Source of the DNA: Tectiglobus sp965223355
GTDB lineage: Bacteria > Pseudomonadota > Alphaproteobacteria > Rhizobiales > Hyphomicrobiaceae
Direction: 5' to 3'
Assembly (NCBI GenBank): GCA_965223355.1
Contig: CBDCWE010000003.1
Location: forward strand, 1,674,001-1,738,000
DNA: 64,000 bases
Part shown: positions 55,755 through 64,000 of the stretch, piece after piece
How the letters are laid out: each line of letters starts with the position of its first letter
Position numbering within the stretch: position 1 is the first letter of the stretch
The notes under the pieces: generated by a model
The model's input: the letters and a program-made list of their open reading frames with translations, nothing else
What the model was told of the DNA's origin: nothing
Databases searched by the model: none
Position numbers and translations under genes: made by a program

Positions 55755-56339
55755 ATGCTGACTTTCGGCACGTTGGGACCCACCGGCAGCAACCATGAGT
55801 GGGTCACCAAAGGGTACATGGCATGTCACCGACTGAGCCGGGCCCACCTGCAACTCTATGATGAATTCGATCAGGCCTTTGACGATTTGCTGGCCGGCAA
55901 CATCGACCACGTCATTCAAGTTGCCGTCCACGTTAGCGTGACGAAAACGGTGGCCAAACTTCGCGGCCGCGCGCACATCATCGATGCGTTCGTCTCTCCG
56001 AGCCAACCAATGGCGGTTGTCAATCGCACCGGCGTGCACCATCCGCAGACGCTCGGTTTGCAGTTGGCGACCCGCGATTACATCGACACATCACGTTGGG
56101 CCGAACTGATCGCCGAGCCCACGACGATTGAGGTCGCAAACGGCTTGCTCGCGCGGCGCTACGATTCCGGCATCACGCTGGCCAAATTCGCCGAGCAGTA
56201 TCCGGATCGCTTGTACATAGCCGAAATGATCGGCACGGTCGTTGATCCGTGGCTGGTGTACGGCAGCGAGCCAACCGTCACCGACGCACCGCTGATCTGG
56301 CCAAACAGTCCGGCCGCCAAACTGTTTCAGCGCCGATAA
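55755..56339 (+). CDS. BacA/prephenate-dehydratase-like protein
   Basis: 194 residues. The start LTFGTLGPTGSNHEWVTKGYM and the central FVSPSQPMAVVNRTGVHHPQTLG resemble the prephenate-dehydratase/BacA fold (substrate-binding TLGP-x-G and periplasmic-binding-protein-like lobes); the second lobe IEVANGLLARRYDSGITLAKFA, then GTVVDPWLVYG, also fits BacA-type prephenate decarboxylases in alignment order. Resemblance is by eye and modest; a type 2 periplasmic-binding-fold protein with another function is possible. If right, it could act on prephenate or a similar enol acid. No signal peptide, so cytoplasmic. Confidence 0.45.
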   Translation: MLTFGTLGPTGSNHEWVTKGYMACHRLSRAHLQLYDEFDQAFDDLLAGNIDHVIQVAVHVSVTKTVAKLRGRAHIIDAFVSPSQPMAVVNRTGVHHPQTLGLQLATRDYIDTSRWAELIAEPTTIEVANGLLARRYDSGITLAKFAEQYPDRLYIAEMIGTVVDPWLVYGSEPTVTDAPLIWPNSPAAKLFQRR

Positions 56340-56379
56340 CGCCCGGATTCCAGCGCGCGTCCAGCCCAATGCGGCCCGT

Positions 56380-56418
56380 CAGATTGTTCCGACAGATTGT
56401 TCGGGCAGATCGTTCGGG
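56380..56418 (+). promoter_or_regulatory. Three 13-bp direct repeats upstream of the ABC importer operon
   Basis: CAGATTGTTCCGA, CAGATTGTTCGGG and CAGATCGTTCGGG follow without gap, 218 bp upstream of the binding-protein gene; a regulator operator or iteron-like site. The rest of 56340-56635 shows no other signal apart from the GGAGG-type ribosome site and an AAGGAG close to the gene. Confidence 0.5.
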
Positions 56419-56635
56419 AACCCGGCGGCTTAACTGCTGGCTTGGCTGATAATTGAGGGGCGTGCCGCTGCAATTGCAACAAAAGGCGAGACTCAATGAC
56501 GCAACTGGGATTAGACTTCAATTCCTAAACTGAGAGATGTGAAGCCTTACCGGCCAGGTGGGGCACACGTGAGCACAACTAAGCACAACGACAATAGATG
56601 AACTCTAGGAGAGGAAACACACAAGGAGTGAGCGA

Positions 56636-58228
56636 ATGCGCATACCGATCCTTTATCTGACAGCCGCCGTCGCGGCCGTGGTGGTCCCGACCTGGGCCAA
56701 CGCGCAAAAGTCCGGCGGGACCTTGCGGGTCTACCACCGCGGCAACCCGCCGAGCGCATCGATCCACGAGGAAGCCACCAACTCCACAGTCATGCCCTTC
56801 GCTGCCGTCTACAACGGCCTCGTCAGCTTCGATCACCGGAAGCCGCTCAACACCATTAATACGGTCGTTCCCGATCTTGCCTCCAAGTGGTCGTGGGATG
56901 CCAGCAAAACGAAGCTGACCTTCACGTTGCGTGGCGGCGTGAAGTGGCACGACGGTAAGCCCTTCACGGCCAACGACGTCAAGTGCACGTTCGATCTCCT
57001 GCAAGGCAAGGCCAAGGCACGGTTCCGCAAGAACCCGCGCAGCATTTGGTATCACAACCTCGAAGACGTCGCAGTCAACAGTCCGACGTCCGTCACCTTT
57101 AACCTGACATCGCCGCAACCGGCCTTCATCATGCTGTTGGCATCGGGCTATACGCCAATGTATCCCTGCCACGTATCGCCAAAGGACATGCGCACCAATC
57201 CGATTGGCACCGGACCGTTTAAGTTCGTGTCTCTCAAGCGCAACGAATCGATCACGCTGGCCAAGAACCCTGACTACTTCCGCACGGGCATGCCTTATCT
57301 CGACGGCATCGAATTCAAGATCATCAAGTCTCGATCGACACGCATTCTGGCGTTTGCCGCAGGTGAATTCGACCTAACGTTCACCAGCGACGTTACCATC
57401 CCGTTGCTGAAGGACGTTACGGAGAAAGCGCCTAAGGCGATCTGCGAAGTTGCGGCGACCGGCGTCTCGACCAACCTGATTGTCAATGCCAGCGCGCCGC
57501 CGTTTGACAATCCGAAGATCCGCACGGCCATGGCTTTGACGATCGATCGCACTGCGTTCATCGATATCTTGAGCCAAGGCAAAGCGCAGATCGGCTCGGC
57601 CATGATGCCGGCGCCGGAAGGCCGCTGGGGCATGCCAGAGAGCGAGCTGCAAACCGTCGCTGGGTATAGCAAGGACGTCGCGGGTAGCCGCGCCAAGGCC
57701 CGCGAGATCATGGAAAGCCTCGGCTACACCAAGGACAACCCGCTGAAGGTCAAGGTCTCAACGCGCAACATCGCCGTCTATCGCGATCCGGCGGTGATCC
57801 TTATCGATCAGCTCAAGTTGATCAATATCGAGGCGACGTTGGACGTCATTGAAACCAGTCAGTGGCACGCCAAGGTTGCCCGTAAGGATTATGCCGTTGG
57901 CCTTAACCTCACCGGTGTTGGTGTCGATGATCCCGATGTCAACCTGTATGAAAACTACTGGTGCACATCGCAACGCAACTACACCAAGTACTGCAACAAG
58001 GATCTTGAGAAACTGATCAAGAAGCAGTCGACGATTGCGGACTATGACCAGCGCCGCAAGCTGGTGTGGGAGATCGACAAGAAGCTGCAGGAAGACGTTG
58101 CCCGGCCGATCATTTTCCATGGTCGTGCAGGGACCTGCTGGCACCCGCATGTCAAGGGCTTCGTCAATCCTCAGAACTCCCTCTACAACGCCTGGCGTCA
58201 GTTCGAAGCCGTCTGGCTCGACAAGTAG
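56636..58228 (+). CDS. Peptide/nickel-type ABC transporter substrate-binding protein
   Basis: 530 residues of the SBP_bac_5 family. Signal peptide MRIPILYLTAAVAAVVVPTWANA cleaved after A23, then GGTLRVYHRGNPPS, WKWSWDASKTKLTFTLRGGVKWHDGKPFTANDVKCTFD in shortened form (LTFTLRGGVKWHDGKPF is the conserved strip), and GTGPFKFVSLKRNESI. These proteins bind peptides, nickel, sugars or other ligands in the periplasm and deliver them to the permeases encoded next. First gene of a complete dpp/opp-like operon running to 62328. Preceded by AAGGAG eight bases from the ATG. Confidence 0.93.
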   Translation: MRIPILYLTAAVAAVVVPTWANAQKSGGTLRVYHRGNPPSASIHEEATNSTVMPFAAVYNGLVSFDHRKPLNTINTVVPDLASKWSWDASKTKLTFTLRGGVKWHDGKPFTANDVKCTFDLLQGKAKARFRKNPRSIWYHNLEDVAVNSPTSVTFNLTSPQPAFIMLLASGYTPMYPCHVSPKDMRTNPIGTGPFKFVSLKRNESITLAKNPDYFRTGMPYLDGIEFKIIKSRSTRILAFAAGEFDLTFTSDVTIPLLKDVTEKAPKAICEVAATGVSTNLIVNASAPPFDNPKIRTAMALTIDRTAFIDILSQGKAQIGSAMMPAPEGRWGMPESELQTVAGYSKDVAGSRAKAREIMESLGYTKDNPLKVKVSTRNIAVYRDPAVILIDQLKLINIEATLDVIETSQWHAKVARKDYAVGLNLTGVGVDDPDVNLYENYWCTSQRNYTKYCNKDLEKLIKKQSTIADYDQRRKLVWEIDKKLQEDVARPIIFHGRAGTCWHPHVKGFVNPQNSLYNAWRQFEAVWLDK

Positions 58229-58347
58229 GCGTGGCTTGACCGGCGAGGAGACCACCGGCTCCGGCGTCGCTGATGGCGATGCCGGAGCCGGGTCTTTGAA
58301 CTCGGTGAGATCTCACCGGCCCCACTAGACCGTGATGGAGCGCCATC

Positions 58348-59292
58348 GTGACCGGATATATGATCCGTCGTTTTCTCTTGATGATTCTGACGCTGTTCGG
58401 GATGTCAATCCTGATCTTTGTCATGCTGCGCCTCGTACCGGGCAACATTTCTGACATTCTGTTCGATTCGGCCGGCTTTGTTGATCCGGCGGAAAAAGCG
58501 CGCCTGGAAGCCGAACTCGGTCTCGACCAGCCGATTTTGGTACAATACTGGCAGTGGATCTCAGGTCTGATGCAAGGCGACTTGGGCTTTGCCTATGTGT
58601 CCGAACAACCCGCCTGGGACGAAATCGCCCCGCGCATTCCGATCACCGCGAAACTTGCCGGCCTGGCGCTGTTTTTCTCCGTCCTGTTCGGCGTCCCGCT
58701 CGGCGTCATTTCGGCGGTGCGACAGGACTCGTGGCTGGACTACGTTCTGCGCGTGATCAGCCTCAGCGGCCTGTCGCTACCCTCATTCTGGTTGGGTCTT
58801 CTCGTCCTCACGGCGTTCGTCCACTGGTTCGGATGGATCCCGATCTATACCGACAAGCCCGCAACGCTGTGGGAGGAGTTGGTACTGCTCAGCATACCGG
58901 CTGCAGCTGTCGGCTTCCGCTCTTCGGCGCTGATCATGCGACTGACGCGTTCATCGATGTTGGAGGTGATGCGCCAGGACTATATCCGTACGGCCCGCGC
59001 CAAGGGCGCATCGGATATGAGCGTCAACTATGACCATGCGCTGCGCAATGCCGTGCTGCCGGTGATTACGATCATCGGCATCGAGGCCGCGTTCCTGGTC
59101 GGCGGGCTGATCGTTACGGAAACCGTCTTCAATATTCCGGGCGTTGCGCGCTTCCTTGTCGAGGCCATTCAATGGCGCGATTATCCGATCGTCCAGAACC
59201 TCGTGATGTTCATTGCGTTCATCGTCGTGCTCATGAACTTTCTCATCGACATGGCCTACGCCTTCCTCGATCCACGCATCAAATACCACTGA
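58348..59292 (+). CDS. ABC transporter permease, DppB/OppB type
   Basis: 314 residues from GTG 58348 with GGAG seven bases upstream. Inner-membrane permease, first of a heterodimer. Seen: MIRRFLLMILTLFGMSILIF transmembrane start, VMLRLVPGN, WWQWISGLMQGDLGFAYV-like GLMQGDLGFAY, SSMLEVMRQDYIRTARAKGAS (EAA loop that contacts the ATPase) and IEAAFLVGGLIVTETVF. Follows the binding-protein gene by 119 bp and precedes permease two by 29 bp. Confidence 0.93.
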   Translation: MTGYMIRRFLLMILTLFGMSILIFVMLRLVPGNISDILFDSAGFVDPAEKARLEAELGLDQPILVQYWQWISGLMQGDLGFAYVSEQPAWDEIAPRIPITAKLAGLALFFSVLFGVPLGVISAVRQDSWLDYVLRVISLSGLSLPSFWLGLLVLTAFVHWFGWIPIYTDKPATLWEELVLLSIPAAAVGFRSSALIMRLTRSSMLEVMRQDYIRTARAKGASDMSVNYDHALRNAVLPVITIIGIEAAFLVGGLIVTETVFNIPGVARFLVEAIQWRDYPIVQNLVMFIAFIVVLMNFLIDMAYAFLDPRIKYH

Positions 59293-59321
59293 TACGACGC
59301 GCCAACTTGGGAGAATCGATC

Positions 59322-60215
59322 GTGGCCGCCATAGACCATAACGCCGAACTCGCCAAAGCTGGTGCACACGCCGAAGGGTGGCTCGGCCATTCGCTCTATT
59401 ACGTTCGCACCTATCCGCTCGGCGCGCTCGGTGCGTTCATCGTGTTGTTGTTCGTTCTCGCGGCCGTGTTTGCGGACTTCATCGTCAGCGTTGACCCGAC
59501 GACGACCAATTCAGCGAGGTCGCTGGCTGAACCTGATGGCGTCAACTGGCTCGGTGCCGATTTCATGGGCCGTGACATGTGGAGCCGGATCGTCTACGGC
59601 GCCCGCATTTCGCTGATCGTCGGGATCGGCTCGGCCGCGCTCGGCGCCCTTGGCGGCGTCATTATCGGTCTCGCCAGCGGCTACATTGGCGGCTGGTTCG
59701 ACCTCATCATGCAGCGTATCATCGACATCATGCAGGCGTTGCCGATCCTGGTCATGGCGTTGCTGATGGCGGCCTCGTTGGGTCCTTCCCTGATCAACAC
59801 GGTGATCGCGATCGCCATTCCGTTCATTCCGCAGACGGCAAGAGTAATTCGGGCCAACACGCTGGCATTGCGCGAAATGCCGTTCGTCGAAGCATCAAAG
59901 GCGGTTGGCATGAGCGAGTGGCGCATTGCCGTTGAGCACATCCTGCCCAATACGCTTGCTCCGCTGATCGTTCTGGCAACGGCAAAGCTCGGGTCTGCCA
60001 TCCTCACCGAGGCATCGCTTTCGTTCCTCGGTTTGGGCATCCCAGAACCGCATCCGTCTTGGGGTCGCATGTTATCGGAATCTGCCGCCGAGTACGTCCG
60101 CACGGCGCCATGGCTGGTGATTTTCCCAGGCATTGCGATTTCGCTCGCCGTGTTTGGGACAAACCTGCTCGGCGACGCCGTGCGCGATATCCTCGACCCC
60201 AGGCAGCGTAGCTAG
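59322..60215 (+). CDS. ABC transporter permease, DppC/OppC type
   Basis: 297 residues from GTG 59322, after GGGAGA. Second permease. Seen: N-terminal helix LGALGAFIVLLFVLAAVFADFI, NWLGADFMGRDMWSRIVYGARIS, RVIRANTLALREMPFVEASKAVGMSEWRI (EAA loop), SAILTEASLSFLGLGIPEPHPSWG and AISLAVFGTNLLGDAVRDILDPR, all characteristic for DppC/OppC. Pairs with the permease before. Confidence 0.94.
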   Translation: MAAIDHNAELAKAGAHAEGWLGHSLYYVRTYPLGALGAFIVLLFVLAAVFADFIVSVDPTTTNSARSLAEPDGVNWLGADFMGRDMWSRIVYGARISLIVGIGSAALGALGGVIIGLASGYIGGWFDLIMQRIIDIMQALPILVMALLMAASLGPSLINTVIAIAIPFIPQTARVIRANTLALREMPFVEASKAVGMSEWRIAVEHILPNTLAPLIVLATAKLGSAILTEASLSFLGLGIPEPHPSWGRMLSESAAEYVRTAPWLVIFPGIAISLAVFGTNLLGDAVRDILDPRQRS

Positions 60216-60239
60216 GCAGGCCATCAACAAAGTACCATT

Positions 60240-61302
60240 ATGGCAGTATCTCAAGATATCAACCAGGACAGTGGCTCGCGCAACGCGCGTGCCGCGCCGC
60301 ACGACGCACTCCTCAAGGTCGACGACCTCACGACCTACTTCTTTACGCGGCAGGGCACTGTGCGCGCCGTCGACGGTGTCTCGTTCGCGATTGCCAGTGG
60401 TGAAACACTTGCGATCGTCGGCGAATCCGGCTGCGGCAAGTCGATCACGGCGTTGTCCCTGATGCGTCTCATTCCCTATCCGCCGGGCCGGATCATCGAT
60501 GGCAGCATCAGCCTTGAGGGCACCGATTTGATGGGCCTGACGGAAGACGAAATGCGCGACGTCCGCGGCAACGACATTTCAATGATCTTCCAGGAGCCAA
60601 TGACCTCGTTGAACCCGGTCATGACCATCGGCCGGCAGATCAGCGAGGCGCTGATCCTCCATCAGAATATGACCGGCAAACAGGCCCTGGAGCGTTCGAT
60701 CGAAATGCTCGATCTGGTGCGCATTCCCGAGCCGCGCCAGCGTGCCAAGGAATATCCGCATCAGTTGTCGGGCGGCATGCGCCAGCGCGCCATGATCGCG
60801 ATGGCGCTTGCTTGCAATCCCAAGGTGCTGATCGCAGACGAACCGACCACGGCCCTGGACGTTACCATCCAGGCACAAATTCTGAGCCTCATCGTTGACC
60901 TTCAGGAGCGGCTCGGAACGGCCGTTATCCTGATCACCCATGATCTCGGCGTCGTTGCCGAAACCGCGCATCGCGTGATCGTCATGTATGCCGGTCGCAA
61001 GGTCGAAGAGGCCAGCGTCGAAGACCTGTTCGCATCCGCACAGCACCCCTACACGCACGGCCTCATGGCCTCGATCCCGCATCTCGATCTGATCCGTGGA
61101 TCGGCCGGTGAGGAACGGGACCGATTGCAGGAAATCTCTGGTATCGTGCCCGCCCTCAGCGATCTTCCGCCCGGTTGCGCGTTTGCACCGCGCTGTCAAT
61201 TCGCTGACGAGAAGTGCACATCCGCCTACCCGCCGTTTGAGGAAAGGCGACCGGGTCATTGGGCCGCGTGCTGGCATTCCGCAGCGCTCTACGGAGAGAA
61301 CA

Positions 61303-61313
<11 letters not shown>
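60240..61313 (+). CDS. ABC transporter ATPase, DppD/OppD type
   Basis: 357 residues. First ATPase of the importer. Walker A GESGCGKS, signature [17 protein letters not shown], Walker [14 protein letters not shown] with H-loop [17 protein letters not shown]-terminal part carries the four-Cys cluster region ([15 protein letters not shown]) that is typical of OppD/DppD. Ends 11 bp inside the next gene, so expression is coupled. Confidence 0.95.
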
Positions 61314-62328
<1,015 letters not shown>

Positions 62329-62411
62329 CCCGGCGAGGGCACGACAGGGCCGATCGTTCGTCAAGTTGTCGAAGAGGAGATCTCAACCATAGCGCTCTGG
62401 AGGAGAGCCAG

Positions 62412-63146
62412 GTGTTTGCAGAAAGATATTTCCGGCATGCGCGGCGGCGCTGGCATGCCTTGGCAGGTGCCGCAGGTGCGCTGTTGCTTATGGCACAAGT
62501 GCCGCTGATCCAGGTTCCGGCGCGCGCGGCAAACCAGGTTGATCTTATCCTGGTCCTCGCATTGGACGTGTCCGGCAGTGTTGATGAGGACGAATTCGAT
62601 CTCCAAAGACAAGGCCTTGCCGAGGCGTTTCGCCATCCACTGATTGCCGACGCCATTCAGCGTGGCAAATACCGGCGCATTGTCGTTTGCGCCGTGCAGT
62701 GGGCCGGCTACGACAAACAGCATGTGTCGGTGCCTTGGTCGGTGATTGACGGCATGGCCGGCGCCGCCCGGTTCGCACAGCGTTTGGCCGACATGCCGCG
62801 CCGCTATCCGGATGGTCCAACGCACCTCTCGGGCGCCATTCGTTTCGCAACGACGCTCACGCAAACCGCACCATTTGCCGCAACGCGCCGTGTCGTCGAC
62901 ATCTCCGGCGACGGCCAAAACAACATTGGCGAGCCGCCCGCCAAAGCGCGACGCATCGCCCTCGATCTCGGCATCACGATCAACGGTCTCGTCGTGCTCA
63001 ATGCCAGCGAAAAGCTGGTCGACTACTACCGCACCAAGATCATTGGCGGACCGGGCTCGTTCGTTGTCGAGGCCGCCGACTACGAAGATTATCCGCGCGC
63101 CATACTCCGCAAACTGCTGCGCGAAATCGATGTGCGGTTGAGTTAG
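62412..63146 (+). CDS. DUF1194 protein with von Willebrand A-like fold, second copy
   Basis: 244 residues from GTG 62412, preceded by GGAGGAGAG. Paralogue of the gene at 12351: LALDVSGSVDEDEFDLQRQG, VVCAVQWAGYDKQHVSV, DGPTHLSGAIRFATTL, VVDISGDGQNNIGEPPAKARR, and the closing IIGGPGSFVVEAADYEDYPRAILRKLLREI. Signal peptide ALAGAAGALLLMAQVPLIQVPARAA. Unlike its paralogue, it has an intact family C-terminus. Follows the importer operon by 83 bp, same strand; a shared transcript is possible. Confidence 0.88.
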   Translation: MFAERYFRHARRRWHALAGAAGALLLMAQVPLIQVPARAANQVDLILVLALDVSGSVDEDEFDLQRQGLAEAFRHPLIADAIQRGKYRRIVVCAVQWAGYDKQHVSVPWSVIDGMAGAARFAQRLADMPRRYPDGPTHLSGAIRFATTLTQTAPFAATRRVVDISGDGQNNIGEPPAKARRIALDLGITINGLVVLNASEKLVDYYRTKIIGGPGSFVVEAADYEDYPRAILRKLLREIDVRLS

Positions 63147-63481
63147 GCCTGGTCTTGGGGATGGTCGCCGTCTTCGAACCAGAAGCCGGTTCCGCAGACA
63201 ACCACCTCGATCGCGCCGTCGGTAATATGAGGGTGGGAAATGCGCACACCCAACAGGCCGTCGTATCCGAGCGCACGGGCGCGTTGTTTCAGGTCTTCGA
63301 GAGCCCGCTCGATGGTGGCGTCGAGAACGAATTCGTAGCGTTTCATTTTGCCCCCGACGACGTTGGTGATTGCTTCACGGACATCGCGAACGACATTGGC
63401 TCCGCTCACCGCACAGGCATGAACGAGTGCACCGTGGCGGAGCCTTCTGTCACCGAGATGGTCTATCGAGACACAGATCAT
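63143..63481 (-). CDS. UPF0145 (YbjQ-like) heavy-metal-binding domain protein
   Basis: 112 residues from ATG 63481; GTG 63496 is also possible. Core VSGANVVRDVREAITNVVGGKMKRYE, ERALEDLKQRARALGYDGLLGVRIS and VVCGTGFWFE match the YbjQ family, a small oligomeric domain of uncertain function. Its 3' end overlaps the last bases of the DUF1194 stop by four bases in the opposite orientation. The frame continues upstream into the next gene, suggesting coupling of the two minus-strand genes. Confidence 0.75.
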   Translation of the reverse strand: MICVSIDHLGDRRLRHGALVHACAVSGANVVRDVREAITNVVGGKMKRYEFVLDATIERALEDLKQRARALGYDGLLGVRISHPHITDGAIEVVVCGTGFWFEDGDHPQDQA

Positions 63482-63528
63482 GGTTGTTGCGATCACCGGC
63501 CTGCCGCCGGATGACGGTGCACCGGGGG

Positions 63529-64000
63529 TTATGCCGCGTCCGGCTGCGATGACGGCGGAGGCGGACGGCGACGGCTGAACAGTATGCGGCGGAGCACGAG
63601 CAGGATAAACAGTAAAATCAACGCGCCACCAACAACCGCGATCGGGTGCTTGCTCCACATCAGGAAGGGGTGAACGCGACGGTCGAGCACGAGCTGAAGG
63701 TCGGCCCGCGTCGTCTTAAAACTAAAGCCCTGGTCGGCACGCAGCATCATTGTCACGGCGGCCAACTGATCATTGCTGGAGAGCACGGCGCTGCGGGTTT
63801 GTGGCGAGGCGAGCGCGCGCATGCGGGCCGGGCTCTCGGCGACGAGGTTCATGACGTGCTGACGGGCCGCAGTGCCGAGGCCGGTAATGTATCGCGCCAG
63901 GGTGTCGAGTTCTCCGACTTCCATGCCGCGAGCGAGGTGGATCAGTTGTTCGTTGCCGAGGTCAAAGAGCACGTCGCGGGAGCCGCGCTGCACGGCGGCA
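63529..64000 (-). CDS. C-terminal part of a membrane-anchored protein, truncated by the window
   Basis: The gene runs out of the window at its 5' end. About 157 residues remain: a soluble part (LFDLGNEQLIHLARGMEVGE, LASPQTRSAVLSSNDQLAAV), then a transmembrane helix (VVGGALILLFILLVLRRILF) and a Pro-rich tail RRRPPPPSSQ. Not recognised; TPM-domain proteins have a similar helix-tail ending, but the distinctive TPM core is not visible here. Precedes the UPF0145 gene on the same strand. Confidence 0.6.
   Translation of the reverse strand, partial: AAVQRGSRDVLFDLGNEQLIHLARGMEVGELDTLARYITGLGTAARQHVMNLVAESPARMRALASPQTRSAVLSSNDQLAAVTMMLRADQGFSFKTTRADLQLVLDRRVHPFLMWSKHPIAVVGGALILLFILLVLRRILFSRRRPPPPSSQPDAA

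Overview
The window is GC-rich alphaproteobacterial chromosome. The lineage call rests on a ChpT-type histidine phosphotransferase, an EipA/DUF1134 envelope protein, two DUF1194 proteins, a bactofilin, a TadG-like protein and a GTTC-N7-GTTC LexA-type box upstream of ssb. This set fits Hyphomicrobiales or a neighbouring order; I cannot name a genus. No rRNA, tRNA or CRISPR was recognised.

Layout. (a) 1-7148: a tightly coupled + strand operon with the tail of a TctA carboxylate permease, a class IV aminotransferase, hydantoinase/oxoprolinase B and A subunits, and a ThDP-dependent enzyme. It ends at a small graveyard of insertion sequences (frameshifted IS256-type transposase cut by an IS3-type remnant, 7468-8222). 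(b) 8282-18533: mtgA, ispA, an amidase, a DUF1194 protein, ssb, a membrane pentapeptide-repeat protein, an SDR, a YkgJ-type Cys-cluster protein and a small membrane protein. (c) 18748-19910: a 333-bp-period tandem array. (d) 19985-26801: TadG-like protein, scoA-scoB, glpX, hom and a class I aminotransferase, all on the minus strand. (e) 27586-35000: envelope and regulatory genes (peptidoglycan-binding protein, polysaccharide deacetylase, bactofilin, receiver protein, chpT, cysQ, eipA). (f) 35089-41730: a coiled-coil membrane protein, a tail-anchored protein and a type II secretion run gspF-G-H-I-J-K, with no gspC, D, E, L or M in the window. (g) 42072-48699: an IS481-type transposase, a DksA/TraR zinc-finger gene, a DMT exporter, htpG and hmgA. 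(h) 49070-62328: a catabolic stretch with E1 alpha/beta dehydrogenase subunits, acyl-CoA dehydrogenase, CoA-transferase, TauD dioxygenase, flavodoxin, a BacA-like protein and a complete peptide-type ABC importer. (i) 62412-64000: a second DUF1194 protein, a UPF0145 protein and a truncated membrane protein.

The most distinctive feature is intergenic. Two families of non-coding elements recur. Family R is a ~139-bp palindromic element bounded by CTAG (8223, 17401, 21462, 23103, 30599, 34831, 41932). Family H is a ~150-175-bp element made of five successive hairpins (11826, 13083, 30737, 41757, 47071). They sit directly at gene ends, abut one another twice, and provide the stop codon or last codons of several genes (mtgA, glpX, the gene at 30276, the first DUF1194 gene). 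Together with the 333-bp array and the hairpin element at 12093 they suggest a genome shaped by several small, probably non-autonomous repeat families.

Metabolically, hmgA (homogentisate to maleylacetoacetate, eventually acetoacetate and fumarate) and scoAB (acetoacetate activation) could serve one aromatic amino-acid pathway. The 49-62 kb genes could serve uptake and oxidation of an organic acid or peptide-like substrate. Both connections are inferences from gene content.
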